Translations under genes and position numbers: made by a program | The notes under the pieces: generated by a model | Seen by the model: the letters and a program-made list of their open reading frames with translations, nothing else | Database searches by the model: none | What the model was told of the DNA's origin: nothing | From: Symsagittifera roscoffensis | Lineage: Eukaryota > Xenacoelomorpha > Acoela > Convolutidae | DNA: 64,000 nucleotides | Assembly (NCBI RefSeq): GCF_963678635.1 | Contig: NC_087063.1 | Span: 19,532,143-19,596,142 of the forward strand | Reading direction: 5' to 3' | Part shown: one piece after another, positions 29,629-41,731 of the stretch | Position numbering within the stretch: position 1 is the first letter of the stretch | Layout of the letters: each line of letters begins with the position of its first letter

Positions 29629-32593
29629 CGCAAAACGAGGGAATTATTCTCTTGGCAGAAGGATCGAATGGCAGAATTTTTGCAATGAATCAGAAGGAAA
29701 TTAAATAGTTCTTAAATCTGACTTAATTTTCACTCGTTATCTTCAGATTTTGAATTTTGAATTAATGTCGGATCAATGTGCTCAACTGTCTCGACCAACT
29801 TTTTTTCAGCTTTTTGACAGAAGTTGATTTTCTTGTATGGGAGGAATCTTCAGAAAAAAAATTAGGGCCTAAATGGATGTCGTAAAATCGACGAGTTTCA
29901 GTGAAGTTTCAGTTCTGTTGATGCGATATTGTTGATGACAACTATACAATGAAACAAATGATGTTGCGTCACATTGATAAAATCGAATAAAATCGAAGCG
30001 GAGGAACTTTATTGTTTTTGGGTACAAATTTGCACGGCGGGTATCATTACGTTTTGTTCTAAATTTTGTTCTTTGTTTTGTATTAGCTTCCTTCGTCAGG
30101 TTTGCCTTTTATGCTTATAAAGACCTTAATTGTAACATCTAAATATTGACCTTTTCAAAAAAGTATAATCTTTGTAAAAGTAAAATTTTTGTAAAAGTAC
30201 AATTTTTGATAAACACCGCACGCCGGGTTGCGTATCCGCCAATCCTTCCGCTCAAAAGTATTTGTGGGCAATCTCAATGGGCGGAAAACTAATGTTATAT
30301 AAAATTAATAAAAACTAATAAAATTGGCAATGGGAAGAGAAAAGTTTTCCGCTTTTTTCAGCGTTTGGGGGGTTTCCGCGTAGCGTAAGGACAAGCGTAT
30401 CGCTTGTAAAAACTCGCTCATAATCTTCCGTAAATTTAGCAAAATTATACTTTTTGTTCCAATCAATGAAAATGGGGAGGAACTTTGAATTCGAACGACA
30501 TTTAAAAACTGTGATTCGAACGACATTTAAAAATTCAAAAAATTCTACCCTTATCGACAAAAACTGGCTGAAAATTTTTGACTTTTAGCAAACAAAGGGC
30601 AAGCAGACTTACATTAGGAGGAAATTTTTTCCTCATTAAGGCGTGAAATTTTTAGTTTACCCCAGTAAAGTCAGTTTTTTAACACCATTCATCAATAAAG
30701 CTGAAACGATTTAGAAAAGTTTTTCGAAGATTTTTTTGTATTTTTTTCTAGTCATTCTTTAGAAAATGCTGTAATTCATTTAACTGTGCTGGTCGAATAT
30801 TCTTCTAGTTTTTTTGATTAAATCTTTCAATCAAACCACGCAAAAACAACCAGTCTATTCTGAAAAAAAAATTCTTACGAAATATGCTGAGCCAAGAAAT
30901 CCAATTTTTAAAATTTATTCGATGCCTTTCAGGGTTAAATTCATTTTAATGGAAAATTTGCTCAAAACTAGACATGGAAAGATTTTGTCCTATTTCCGTT
31001 TTTGGATCTCTTTAACTATCCCCCTTTGCAGTAGGAGAAGATTCGTTACAAAGTACAAAGTTCTCTTAAGCTTAACCGTTGAATTAGTTCTACGCAGGTT
31101 GGCAATTCATTACTGGTTAACAAAGGAGGGGAATAATTAAAAAGATCCCCGTTGATTAAACACCGAGTTGATTTTGCGCTTTTGAGGGCTTCAAATTTGT
31201 AGGACGCTCCTCCCTCAGGGATTCGACCCCCTCGCCAACCAAGGTTTCCTCTTTGGTATCCTTTTATGACATTCGTTTTCGGCTGACCAACCCCAAATTT
31301 TTCTAAGGGCGCTTTTAGCGCCAATAAATACGGTTTTTGAAGGGAAGCGCGCGCTGCAAAAACACACTGTTTTGGTCAAAACTTTCCAAAAAAAGCATTA
31401 AAACGCGTTTTTGGCCTTTTTTCATAAATTTTCCTGGGGCGCAAATAGTTACTGTAAAAATACGGGTTTCTATAGTTTTGCTAGGAGCGCTCGTAAAATC
31501 AAATCGGTCAAAGTAAAAAAACGTCGTCAAAAACGTCGACAAAACGTCGACAAAGGTTTAGGGATGTTTTCAATCACATCATGAACTGACTCAGATAACA
31601 AAAATAGTGCAATTAAAAAAAAATTAAAATATGATTTTCCGAGATACCAGTATTGTTAATAAAAACCAATCTTTTTTGGGTGAATAAAAAGCACTGATTT
31701 TTCCTCAATCCTCATAGTTTTTTGGCATGGATTTTACTTTCAAAGCATACTGTCTGTTTTCACATCAAATGTTTCTGAATGTGCACTCCCAAGTATAAGG
31801 CCGTTCTTTGTTTCTCAAAATCGATAACCATCGAGACAAGATGCTGTTATATCCGCTCAGAAAGTAAAATTTCCATTTTGATTGAACAACGTTGACCAAA
31901 ATTACACCAGACTGATCTTATCGAGATGAGGAGCTAAATTGCCCGACAGTCGATCAACGAAATAAATTTGTTTTTTTTTTGCCTAGAAAGTTGATTAAAT
32001 GATTTGATTGTTAAACAGATTGATTATGATTATTATTTTAAATATTTTCCTTCTTATCGCTGTACCATATGCCATTTTTCATATTTCATGCCTTCTTTCA
32101 TTTGACTGGTTCAGTTTGGCGCTCACAGCTGAATAATGAAAAACAAATCGTGAGTTAACAATCACAAGATTGTATTTATTAAACAATTTAGTTTAACAGA
32201 AAACGGTTGCAGGTAAAATATGTTTTCAATTTTAAACTCGCACGACATAAAAATGTTTTTTTTTTGCATATCAAAAAAATTCGTCCCAAAAGGCCAGTAG
32301 GAAAGCAGATTTGTTTAGTAAAAACAATTTAATCCGATCAAAAGATTCAGCCACTTTCTTCAATAATTTTAATCATAAAAGTGACTCACATGATATGTTA
32401 TCCCTTTGCTCAATACAGCTTTTAATAAGGAGCCTTCGATGTTGTTTTTGTAGTTGTACCATCTGACAATGAGATCAATGGTTGGTTTCTGGTGGTAGGG
32501 TTGTGGTAGGATTGGTCAGTTCTCTAACTCATGTCAAGTTTGACCGTCTGTAAAAAGTCCCAGTTTTTGAACTGCTCACATGATTTTTGATTA

Positions 32594-32925
32594 TTGTTCC
32601 GACTTTCGAAGAAAACGGAATATATATGCTCGGTGAGGTTTTTTTTCATTCAGTCAAACTTCGCCGATCGAAATGATAGTTTTCAACAAAAAACTTTTAT
32701 ACCCCATTGAAGATATCGACTTCCTGATTTCAAATTTAAAAAAATATATATTTTTTTCTGATTATTTTTTGTAAAGTTCCGGGGATTACAAATTGCCAAA
32801 TTGGCCATATTCTTGACTAAATTATGCGCGCTTTGAATAGTTTATCTATAATGCTGAAAGCGTAACGCGAATTATTTGTGCGTGGCGATGTATCCCGCAC
32901 AACAAAATCGTTCCAAATTGAATTG
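32594..32925 (+). repeat. Dispersed repeat, unit 1 copy
   Basis: Same family as the segment in the GPCR intron (16365-16675, opposite orientation), with shared ends TTGTTCCGACTTTCGA and AAATCGTTCCAAATTG. It is carried passively in the tandem unit. Confidence 0.6.
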
Positions 32926-33165
32926 AGGCTAGATAATTGGTCATATTAATTTCGTATGATTCAAAACGTTACTTTTTGATGTTGTCCAAAATGTACAGAT
33001 TTTCAATATTTTCTTCTCCCAAAAACTATTCGATATGAAGTAAGGGACAGACGGAACTTTCAGGGCTTCGCCCTGATATACGAGCAGTCTTGTATTCAAC
33101 TAGGTGAACGCTTTTCACAGGTGGACGTTTTTCACAGGTTGTTTACTTTTTGATAGTTATTCCAA

Positions 33166-33304
33166 AATCAAAAAGAAAACAACCTGAAATCAATTTCTGT
33201 GAAAAGCGTTAATAATCATAATAAATTGCCTAATTTGCAAACAATTTGTTATTATAATTAACGCTTTTCACAGAAATTGATTTTAGGTTGTTTTCTTTTT
33301 GATT
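33166..33304. repeat. Long hairpin, unit 1
   Basis: Arms of ~56-59 bases (33166-33224 and 33249-33304) are inverted copies differing by one substitution and a 3-base indel, around a ~24-base loop. The core GCTTTTCACAGAAATTGATT is shared. Two further GTTTTTCACAGG-type pieces lie just upstream (33100-33140). Transcribed, it would form a strong stem. Confidence 0.8.
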
Positions 33305-33319
33305 GTTGAATAACTTTGG

Positions 33320-33720
33320 GATCTACTTAACAATCTCCACCTCTTTCAAGAAGGGGGAGATTGTTAAGTAGATCAAAATGGTCAGTAGTATTGTCCTGAG
33401 TCCTAATCAGTAGTATCGAGTCCTGGATCCTAAGGGGGGTCCCTCCTAAGGGGGGGTCCTAACGTAAAGCAAAATCCTGGGAAAGGGGTCCTTAGTTTTT
33501 TGGAAGACTCCTACCCTAGTATTTTGTAAATGAACGCAAGTTCCCACCCCTAAAGTAAAAGAACCCCTCCTTAGGATCTTGTTAAGCTGAGCTTAACAAC
33601 CGAGACCCGATAAAATAATTCCTTTTAACTCCCTTTAAAGCGGTCCCCTTTCTCGCGATAATGAAAGTTAATCGTCCTAATTCCTGAACTTTTCTTTTTC
33701 GTCCTAGCTTCATGTGGATA
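33320..33720 (+). repeat. Stem-loop with PPT/LTR-like start, unit 1
   Basis: A perfect 19-bp stem (GATCTACTTAACAATCTCC at 33320-33338; complement at 33356-33374) encloses a purine tract AAGAAGGGGGAGA next to TGTTAAG (33362). A purine tract followed by TGTTA is how copia-type elements begin their 3' LTR. The following ~350 bases, with GGGGTCCT-type repeats, recur in inverted, diverged form at 60680-60890. An LTR remnant is the best reading, but no end or internal gene was found. Confidence 0.35.
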
Positions 33721-34052
33721 TCATTTCCTGGCTTTTTTTCTTTTTTTCGAAGATTTGTCATGCTAATAAAAGTTTGTTATTAAAACTCAACCAAAGGATT
33801 TCACACATTTGTTTGTACAAACACTTGATTTGCGTCAACTAGTTTATTTGCCTGAAGCTATTTATGTTAAAACTGTGATTGAGCCCAATACGAACATTTT
33901 ATTAGTGGTAAATTGGTAAGAGCCAAACAAGTTTAAGCCGAAGTATAAAAAGCACGAGCAGTAAAAATCATCCGCTGGGATATACTTCCACTTGAAAGCA
34001 GCTTAAAACCAATATTTTAGTAGCTTCAAGGTTTGTAGACATTTGCCGGTTT

Positions 34053-34178
34053 TTGATCCTAGTTCGATCCTAGTTCAAGCTGGATTCGTCCCTAGTTTGA
34101 CTCTGATTCGACTCTAGTTCGACCCTGTTTTGATCTAGTTTGACCCCGATTCAACACTGATTCGACCCTAGTACGACC
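34053..34178. repeat. Degenerate TTCGACCCTAGT array, unit 1
   Basis: About ten imperfect 11-14-base repeats around GATTCGACCCTAGTT. Related in motif to the TCGAC array at 23449-24028. Confidence 0.6.
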
Positions 34179-34438
34179 ATCAGACTGAAACTCAGTATGA
34201 TGCTTTGACTATCAGACTGAAATCAGACGTGTATTTTCGGTCTGGAAAATTTCGCTGTTCGACCCACTTCGGTCCGATCATATTCGACCAGTTTGACCTG
34301 GGTACATCTGTCAAATTTAGATGCTTTTAGCTCTAAATTAGATCCGATCATTAACCTGCACAATGTTTTTTACCTTTAAGGCATAGGCTGCGAAAAAATT
34401 CAGCTCAGCATAAACTGCCCAAAGTGAGTTGTGTTCTA

Positions 34439-34772
34439 CCCGTACCGAGCACCCATGGTTTCTAATCGATTACAATGGATTCTAGAGACAAAAATAATCC
34501 ATTATAATCCATTAATGATGTAAACGGGGGGGGGGATGAGATAACTTTGATAAAAGTCGTAAATTTCTTGATTAACCTCTTGAAAAAATATTAGGATTAT
34601 TGACCATTTTTAATGGATTATAACCGATTGTAATGGATTATATTGACATAAAAAAAATACTAGGATTATAATCCATTTTTAATGGATTACAATCGATCAT
34701 TTCGTAATTTTATAGATGCCGACCATATTATGAGACTATAATCGATTATGATCCATGGGCGCTCGGTGCGGG
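34439..34772. mobile_element. TA-inserting MITE, unit 2
   Basis: 334 bp with terminal inverted repeats CCCGTACCGAGCACCCATGG and, inverted at the right end, CCCGCACCGAGCGCCCATGG (two mismatches in 20). It is flanked by TA on both sides (34437-34438, 34773-34774). Copy 1 of the unit has the empty site CCTAATAATT near 28714. TA duplication points to a Tc1/mariner-type transposase supplied elsewhere. The interior is built of GGATTA/TAATCC and ATCGATTA pieces. Confidence 0.85.
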
Positions 34773-35074
34773 TAATAATTAGCGTAATTAATACTTTACT
34801 AGATGTGAAAGATGTCATTTGGTAATTTACAGTGTATGAGTGGAAAATTTTTCTTAGACGTTCAAACCATAATATGTTTAATTCGGGGTTCTAAGACCGC
34901 TAGATGGCATTTAGGTACTGAGCCAAGCCGAACTCTTCTGTAAACGTGCATTACCCAATAGAAATCAGTCAGTTTCTGGCTTGAATAAGCTAGTCTCTTG
35001 CTTGTATTTGTAAAAAAACCTCAAAAAAAAATGTATTGCAATATTGCCAGAGTAAACTAAAATTGATAACAAAA

Positions 35075-35680
35075 CTAGAAAAACCGATTAGTTCTTCTGA
35101 TGTCACCTGATCGTTCCATTTCTTCGTCCAAAAACTCATTGCAACTGGTCAATTTCTTCGAAACAGCTTTCACAACTTTTGGTATGCTGATCACAAAAGC
35201 GAATACAACAGCTATTCCGGCTGGAACAAGTCCACTGACGGGCATCCAAAAGCTCCAGCCAAGAGTTCCTTTCTCCCCACTTTTCATAAAAGCTGATTTT
35301 TGGAAATAATCACCAGCAGCCAGCAAAGCCAGATTGGAAATAGTAGCTGTCAAAACAGCTAGATGTACAGGCAAACTCTCTTCGTTAATCAAACATCCAG
35401 CGAAAGCAATGGACGCCAAAAAACCAGCGAAAATATCCACTTGGTAGAACGTACTCGCTAGTGAGAGCTGTTTGAAAAGTGGCGTATCGTGGTTTTCGTA
35501 AGAAGAGCAATCATCAGGATCGTTTGTAGGGGAGGAACAGTTGACGTGAAGATCCAAGGAGCCACCCGAGGCTAGATTGAAGCCATGACTGCCGTGGGCA
35601 AACAACGAGGACATCAGAGATAAAGCCACACACAAGATACCAAGATACACTAGGTTGTGTTTCCACGTTGGTATGTGCAT
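35075..35680 (-). CDS. Four-helix membrane protein, tandem copy 2 (201 aa)
   Basis: Intact 201-codon frame, same topology as the copy at 29023-29628: four helices, first extracellular loop with Cys48 and Cys58 and sequon N47. It differs from copy 3 by a single residue (Pro55 here, Leu55 there). A MITE now lies about 300 bases beyond its 3' end, a possible source of new termination or enhancer sequence. Family assignment remains only claudin/PMP22-like topology. Confidence 0.75.
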   Translation of the reverse strand: MHIPTWKHNLVYLGILCVALSLMSSLFAHGSHGFNLASGGSLDLHVNCSSPTNDPDDCSSYENHDTPLFKQLSLASTFYQVDIFAGFLASIAFAGCLINEESLPVHLAVLTATISNLALLAAGDYFQKSAFMKSGEKGTLGWSFWMPVSGLVPAGIAVVFAFVISIPKVVKAVSKKLTSCNEFLDEEMERSGDIRRTNRFF

Positions 35681-38646
35681 CGCAAAACGAGGGAATTATT
35701 CTCTTGGCAGAAAGATCGAATGGCAGAATTTTTGCAATGAATCAGAAGGAAATTAAATAGTTCTTAAATCTGACTTAATTTTCACTCGTTATCTTCAGAT
35801 TTTGAATTTTGAATTAATGTCGGATCAATGTGCTCAACTGTCTCGACCAACTTTTTTTCAGCTTTTTGACAGAAGTTGATTTTCTTGTATGGGAGGAATC
35901 TTCAGAAAAAAATTAGGGCCTAAATGGATGTCGTAAAATCGACGAGTTTCAGTGAAGTTTCAGTTCTGTTGATGCGATATTGTTGATGACAACTATACAA
36001 TGAAACAAATGATGTTGCGTCACATTGATAAAATCGAATAAAATCGAAGCGGAGGAACTTTATTGTTTTTGGGTACAAATTTGCACGGCGGGTATCATTA
36101 CGTTTTGTTCTAAATTTTGTTCTTTGTTTTGTATTAGCTTCCTTCGTCAGGTTTGCCTTTTATGCTTATAAAGACCTTAATTGTAACATCTAAATATTGA
36201 CCTTTTCAAAAAAGTATAATCTTTGTAAAAGTAAAATTTTTGTAAAAGTACAATTTTTGATAAACACCGCACGCCGGGTTGCGTATCCGCCAATCCTTCC
36301 GCTCAAAAGTATTTGTGGGCAATCTCAATGGGCGGAAAACTAATGTTATATAAAATTAATAAAAACTAATAAAATTGGCAATGGGAAGAGAAAAGTTTTC
36401 CGCTTTTTTCAGCGTTTGGGGGGTTTCCGCGTAGCGTAAGGACAAGCGTATCGCTTGTAAAAACTCGCTCATAATCTTCCGTAAATTTAGCAAAATTATA
36501 CTTTTTGTTCCAATCAATGAAAATGGGGAGGAACTTTGAATTCGAACGACATTTAAAAACTGTGATTCGAACGACATTTAAAAATTCAAAAAATTCTACC
36601 CTTATCGACAAAAACTGGCTGAAAATTTTTGACTTTTAGCAAACAAAGGGCAAGCAGACTTACATTAGGAGGAAATTTTTTCCTCATTAAGGCGTGAAAT
36701 TTTTAGTTTACCCCAGTAAAGTCAGTTTTTTAACACCATTCATCAATAAAGCTGAAACGATTTAGAAAAGTTTTTCGAAGATTTTTTTGTATTTTTTTCT
36801 AGTCATTCTTTAGAAAATGCTGTAATTCATTTAACTGTGCTGGTCGAATATTCTTCTAGTTTTTTTGATTAAATCTTTCAATCAAACCACGCAAAAACAA
36901 CCAGTCTATTCTGAAAAAAAAATTCTTACGAAATATGCTGAGCCAAGAAATCCAATTTTTAAAATTTATTCGATGCCTTTCAGGGTTAAATTCATTTTAA
37001 TGGAAAATTTGCTCAAAACTAGACATGGAAAGATTTTGTCCTATTTCCGTTTTTGGATCTCTTTAACTATCCCCCTTTGCAGTAGGAGAAGATTCGTTAC
37101 AAAGTACAAAGTTCTCTTAAGCTTAACCGTTGAATTAGTTCTACGCAGGTTGGCAATTCATTACTGGTTAACAAAGGAGGGGAATAATTAAAAAGATCCC
37201 CGTTGATTAAACACCGAGTTGATTTTGCGCTTTTGAGGGCTTCAAATTTGTAGGACGCTCCTCCCTCAGGGATTCGACCCCCTCGCCAACCAAGGTTTCC
37301 TCTTTGGTATCCTTTTATGACATTCGTTTTCGGCTGACCAACCCCAAATTTTTCTAAGGGCGCTTTTAGCGCCAATAAATACGGTTTTTGAAGGGAAGCG
37401 CGCGCTGCAAAAACACACTGTTTTGGTCAAAACTTTCCAAAAAAAGCATTAAAACGCGTTTTTGGCCTTTTTTCATAAATTTTCCTGGGGCGCAAATAGT
37501 TACTGTAAAAATACGGGTTTCTATAGTTTTGCTAGGAGCGCTCGTAAAATCAAATCGGTCAAAGTAAAAAAAACGTCGTCAAAAACGTCGACAAAACGTC
37601 GACAAAGGTTTAGGGATGTTTTCAATCACATCATGAACTGACTCAGATAACAAAAATAGTGCAATTAAAAAAAAAATTAAAATATGATTTTCCGAGATAC
37701 CAGTATTGTTAATAAAAACCAATCTTTTTTGGGTGAATAAAAAGCACTGATTTTTCCTCAATCCTCATAGTTTTTTGGCATGGGTTTTACTTTCAAAGCA
37801 TACTGTCTGTTTTCACATCAAATGTTTCTGAATGTGCACTCCCAAGTATAAGGCCGTTCTTTGTTTCTCAAAATCGATAACCATCGAGACAAGATGCTGT
37901 TATATCCGCTCAGAAAGTAAAATTTCCATTTTGATTGAACAACGTTGAACAAAATTACACCAGACTGATCTTATCGAGATGAGGAGCTAAATTGCCCGAC
38001 AGTCGATCAACGAAATAAATTTGTTTTTTTTTTGCCTAGAAAGTTGATTAAATGATTTGATTGTTAAACAGATTGATTATGATTATTATTTTAAATATTT
38101 TCCTTCTTATCGCTGTACCATATGCCATTTTTCATATTTCATGCCTTCTTTCATTTGACTGGTTCAGTTTGGCGCTCACAGCTGAATAATGAAAAACAAA
38201 TCGTGAGTTAACAATCACAAGATTGTATTTATTAAACAATTTAGTTTAACAGAAAACGGTTGCAGGTAAAATATGTTTTCAATTTTAAACTCGCACGACA
38301 TAAAAATGTTTTTTTTTTGCATATCAAAAAAATTCGTCCCAAAAGGCCAGTAGGAAAGCAGATTTGTTTAGTAAAAACAATTTAATCCGATCAAAAGATT
38401 CAGCCACTTTCTTCAATAATTTTAATCATAAAAGTGACTCACATGATATGTTATCCCTTTGCTCAATACAGCTTTTAATAAGGAGCCTTCGATGTTGTTT
38501 TTGTAGTTGTACCATCTGACAATGAGATCAATGGTTGGTCTCTGGTGGTAGGGTTGTGGTAGGATTGGTCAGTTCTCTAACTCATGTCAAGTTTGACCGT
38601 CTGTAAAAAGTCCCAGTTTTTGAACTGCTCACATGATTTTTGATTA

Positions 38647-38978
38647 TTGTTCCGACTTTCGAAGAAAACGGAATATATATGCTCGGTGAGGTTTTTTTTC
38701 ATTCAGTCAAACTTCGCCGATCGAAATGATAGTTTTCAACAAAAAACTTTTATACCCCATTGAAGATATCGACTTCCTGAGTTCAAATTTAAAAAAATAT
38801 ATATTTTTTTCTGATTATTTTTTGTAAAGTTCCGGGGATTACAAATTGCCAAATTGGCCATATTCTTGACTAAATTATGCGCGCTTTGAATAGTTTATCT
38901 ATAATGCTGAAAGCGTAACGCGAATTATTTGTGCGTGGCGATGTATCCCGCACAACAAAATCGTTCCAAATTGAATTG
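38647..38978 (+). repeat. Dispersed repeat, unit 2 copy
   Basis: Near-identical to 32594-32925. Confidence 0.6.
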
Positions 38979-39218
38979 AGGCTAGATAATTGGTCATATT
39001 AATTTCGTATGATTCAAAACGTTACTTTTTGATGTTGTCCAAAATGTACAGATTTTCAATATTTTCTTCTCCCAAAAACTATTCGATATGAAGTAAGGGA
39101 CAGACGGAACTTTCAGGGCTTCGCCCTGATATACGAGCAGTCTTGTATTCAACTAGGTGAACGCTTTTCACAGGTGGACGTTTTTCACAGGTTGTTTACT
39201 TTTTGATAGTTATTCCAA

Positions 39219-39357
39219 AATCAAAAAGAAAACAACCTGAAATCAATTTCTGTGAAAAGCGTTAATAATCATAATAAATTGCCTAATTTGCAAACAATTT
39301 GTTATTATAATTAACGCTTTTCACAGAAATTGATTTTAGGTTGTTTTCTTTTTGATT
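39219..39357. repeat. Long hairpin, unit 2
   Basis: Same long inverted repeat as at 33166-33304, with the arms preserved. Confidence 0.8.
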
Positions 39358-39372
39358 GTTGAATAACTTTGG

Positions 39373-39773
39373 GATCTACTTAACAATCTCCACCTCTTTC
39401 AAGAAGGGGGAGATTGTTAAGTAGATCAAAATGGTCAGTAGTATTGTCCTGAGTCCTAATCAGTAGTATCGAGTCCTGGATCCTAAGGGGGGTCCCTCCT
39501 AAGGGGGGGTCCTAACGTAAAGCAAAATCCTGGGAAAGGGGTCCTTAGTTTTTTGGAAGACTCCTACCCTAGTATTTTGTAAATGAACGCAAGTTCCCAC
39601 CCCTAAAGTAAAAGACCCCCTCCTTAGGATCTTGTTAAGCTGAGCTTAACAACCGAGACCCGATAAAATAATTCCTTTTAACTCCCTTTAAAGCGGTCCC
39701 CTTTCTCGCGATAATGAAAGTTAATCGTCCTAATTCCTGAACTTTTCTTTTTCGTCCTAGCTTCATGTGGATA
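39373..39773 (+). repeat. Stem-loop with PPT/LTR-like start, unit 2
   Basis: Same 19-bp stem (39373-39391 and 39409-39427) and following LTR-like stretch as in unit 1. Confidence 0.35.
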
Positions 39774-40105
39774 TCATTTCCTGGCTTTTTTTCTTTTTTT
39801 CGAAGATTTGTCATGCTAATAAAAGTTTGTTATTAAAACTCAACCAAAGGATTTCACACATTTGTTTGTACAAACACTTGATTTGCGTCAACTAGTTTAT
39901 TTGCCTGAAGCTATTTATGTTAAAACTGTGATTGAGCCCAATACGAACATTTTATTAGTGGTAAATTGGTAAGAGCCAAACAAGTTTAAGCCGAAGTATA
40001 AAAAGCACGAGCAGTAAAAATCATCCGCTGGGATATACTTCCACTTGAAAGCAGCTTAAAACCAATATTTTAGTAGCTTCAAGGTTTGTAGACATTTGCC
40101 GGTTT

Positions 40106-40231
40106 TTGATCCTAGTTCGATCCTAGTTCAAGCTGGATTCGTCCCTAGTTTGACTCTGATTCGACTCTAGTTCGACCCTGTTTTGATCTAGTTTGACCCC
40201 GATTCAACACTGATTCGACCCTAGTACGACC
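40106..40231. repeat. Degenerate TTCGACCCTAGT array, unit 2
   Basis: Copy of the array at 34053-34178. The third unit lacks it because that unit is truncated. Confidence 0.6.
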
Positions 40232-40491
40232 ATCAGACTGAAACTCAGTATGATGCTTTGACTATCAGACTGAAATCAGACGTGTATTTTCGGTCTGGAA
40301 AATTTCGCTGTTCGACCCACTTCGGTCCGATCATATTCGACCAGTTTGACCTGGGTACATCTGTCAAATTTAGATGCTTTTAGCTCTAAATTAGATCCGA
40401 TCATTAACCTGCACAATGTTTTTTACCTTTAAGGCATAGGCTGCGAAAAAATTCAGCTCAGCATAAACTGCCCAAAGTGAGTTGTGTTCTA

Positions 40492-40823
40492 CCCGTACCG
40501 AGCACCCATGGTTTCTAATCGATTACAATGGATTCTAGAGACAAAAATAATCCATTATAATCCATTAATGATGTAAACGGGGGGGGATGAGATAACTTTG
40601 ATAAAAGTCGTAAATTTCTTGATTAACCTCTTGAAAAAATATTAGGATTATTGACCATTTTTAATGGATTATAACCGATTGTAATGGATTATATTGACAT
40701 AAAAAAAATACTAGGATTATAATCCATTTTTAATGGATTACAATCGATCATTTCGTAATTTTATAGATGCCGACCATATTATGAGACTATAATCGATTAT
40801 GATCCATGGGCGCTCGGTGCGGG
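40492..40823. mobile_element. TA-inserting MITE, unit 3
   Basis: Same insertion, same site and same termini as at 34439-34772, two bases shorter in a G-run. It was therefore carried by duplication and not inserted independently. Confidence 0.85.
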
Positions 40824-41125
40824 TAATAATTAGCGTAATTAATACTTTACTAGATGTGAAAGATGTCATTTGGTAATTTACAGTGTATGAGTGGAAAATT
40901 TTTCTTAGACGTTCAAACCATAATATGTTTAATTCGGGGTTCTAAGACCGCTAGATGGCATTTAGGTACTGAGCCAAGCCGAACTCTTCTGTAAACGTGC
41001 ATTACCCAATAGAAATCAGTCAGTTTCTGGCTTGAATAAGCTAGTCTCTTGCTTGTATTTGTAAAAAAACCTCAAAAAAAAATGTATTGCAATATTGCCA
41101 GAGTAAACTAAAATTGATAACAAAA

Positions 41126-41731
41126 CTAGAAAAACCGATTAGTTCTTCTGATGTCACCTGATCGTTCCATTTCTTCGTCCAAAAACTCATTGCAACTGGT
41201 CAATTTCTTCGAAACAGCTTTCACAACTTTTGGTATGCTGATCACAAAAGCGAATACAACAGCTATTCCGGCTGGAACAAGTCCACTGACGGGCATCCAA
41301 AAGCTCCAGCCAAGAGTTCCTTTCTCCCCACTTTTCATAAAAGCTGATTTTTGGAAATAATCACCAGCAGCCAGCAAAGCCAGATTGGAAATAGTAGCTG
41401 TCAAAACAGCTAGATGTACAGGCAAACTCTCTTCGTTAATCAAACATCCAGCGAAAGCAATGGACGCCAAAAAACCAGCGAAAATATCCACTTGGTAGAA
41501 CGTACTCGCTAGTGAGAGCTGTTTGAAAAGTGGCGTATCGTGGTTTTCGTAAGAAGAGCAATCATCAAGATCGTTTGTAGGGGAGGAACAGTTGACGTGA
41601 AGATCCAAGGAGCCACCCGAGGCTAGATTGAAGCCATGACTGCCGTGGGCAAACAACGAGGACATCAGAGATAAAGCCACACACAAGATACCAAGATACA
41701 CTAGGTTGTGTTTCCACGTTGGTATGTGCAT
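41126..41731 (-). CDS. Four-helix membrane protein, tandem copy 3 (201 aa)
   Basis: Intact frame, identical to copy 2 except Pro55 to Leu in the first extracellular loop, between the two cysteines. Topology, cysteines and sequon are as described for the other copies. Upstream sequence (41732-42400) is nearly identical in all three, so the three genes should share their promoter. Confidence 0.75.
   Translation of the reverse strand: MHIPTWKHNLVYLGILCVALSLMSSLFAHGSHGFNLASGGSLDLHVNCSSPTNDLDDCSSYENHDTPLFKQLSLASTFYQVDIFAGFLASIAFAGCLINEESLPVHLAVLTATISNLALLAAGDYFQKSAFMKSGEKGTLGWSFWMPVSGLVPAGIAVVFAFVISIPKVVKAVSKKLTSCNEFLDEEMERSGDIRRTNRFF

Larger units (their letters stand above)
28573..34303. repeat. 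Tandem unit, copy 1 (5731 bp)
   Basis: First of three head-to-tail copies, starting at ACATCTGTCAAATTTAG. It lacks the 334-bp MITE found in copies 2 and 3. Its first ~1 kb, which includes the gene, is clearly more diverged from copies 2/3 than the remaining ~4.6 kb, which is almost identical. Confidence 0.95.
34304..40356. repeat. Tandem unit, copy 2 (6053 bp)
   Basis: Begins at the same ACATCTGTCAAATTTAG as copy 1 and is nearly identical to copy 3 throughout. It contains the MITE at 34439-34772. Confidence 0.95.

Noticed and set aside
30305..30560. Paired 73- and 81-codon overlapping frames in each unit
   Set aside because: They arise from a short internal direct repeat (TTCGAACGACATTTAAAAA) and lack coding character.
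30814..31140. 108-codon plus-strand frame conserved in all tandem units
   Set aside because: It starts without ATG, and its conservation only reflects the recent duplication of the whole unit.
31046..31324. Minus-strand tRNA-like segment with a GGTCGAATCC B-box-like motif and a 92-codon frame, repeated in each unit
   Set aside because: No matching A box at the right distance, no cloverleaf, and the frame has no ATG. A tRNA-derived SINE is possible but unsupported.
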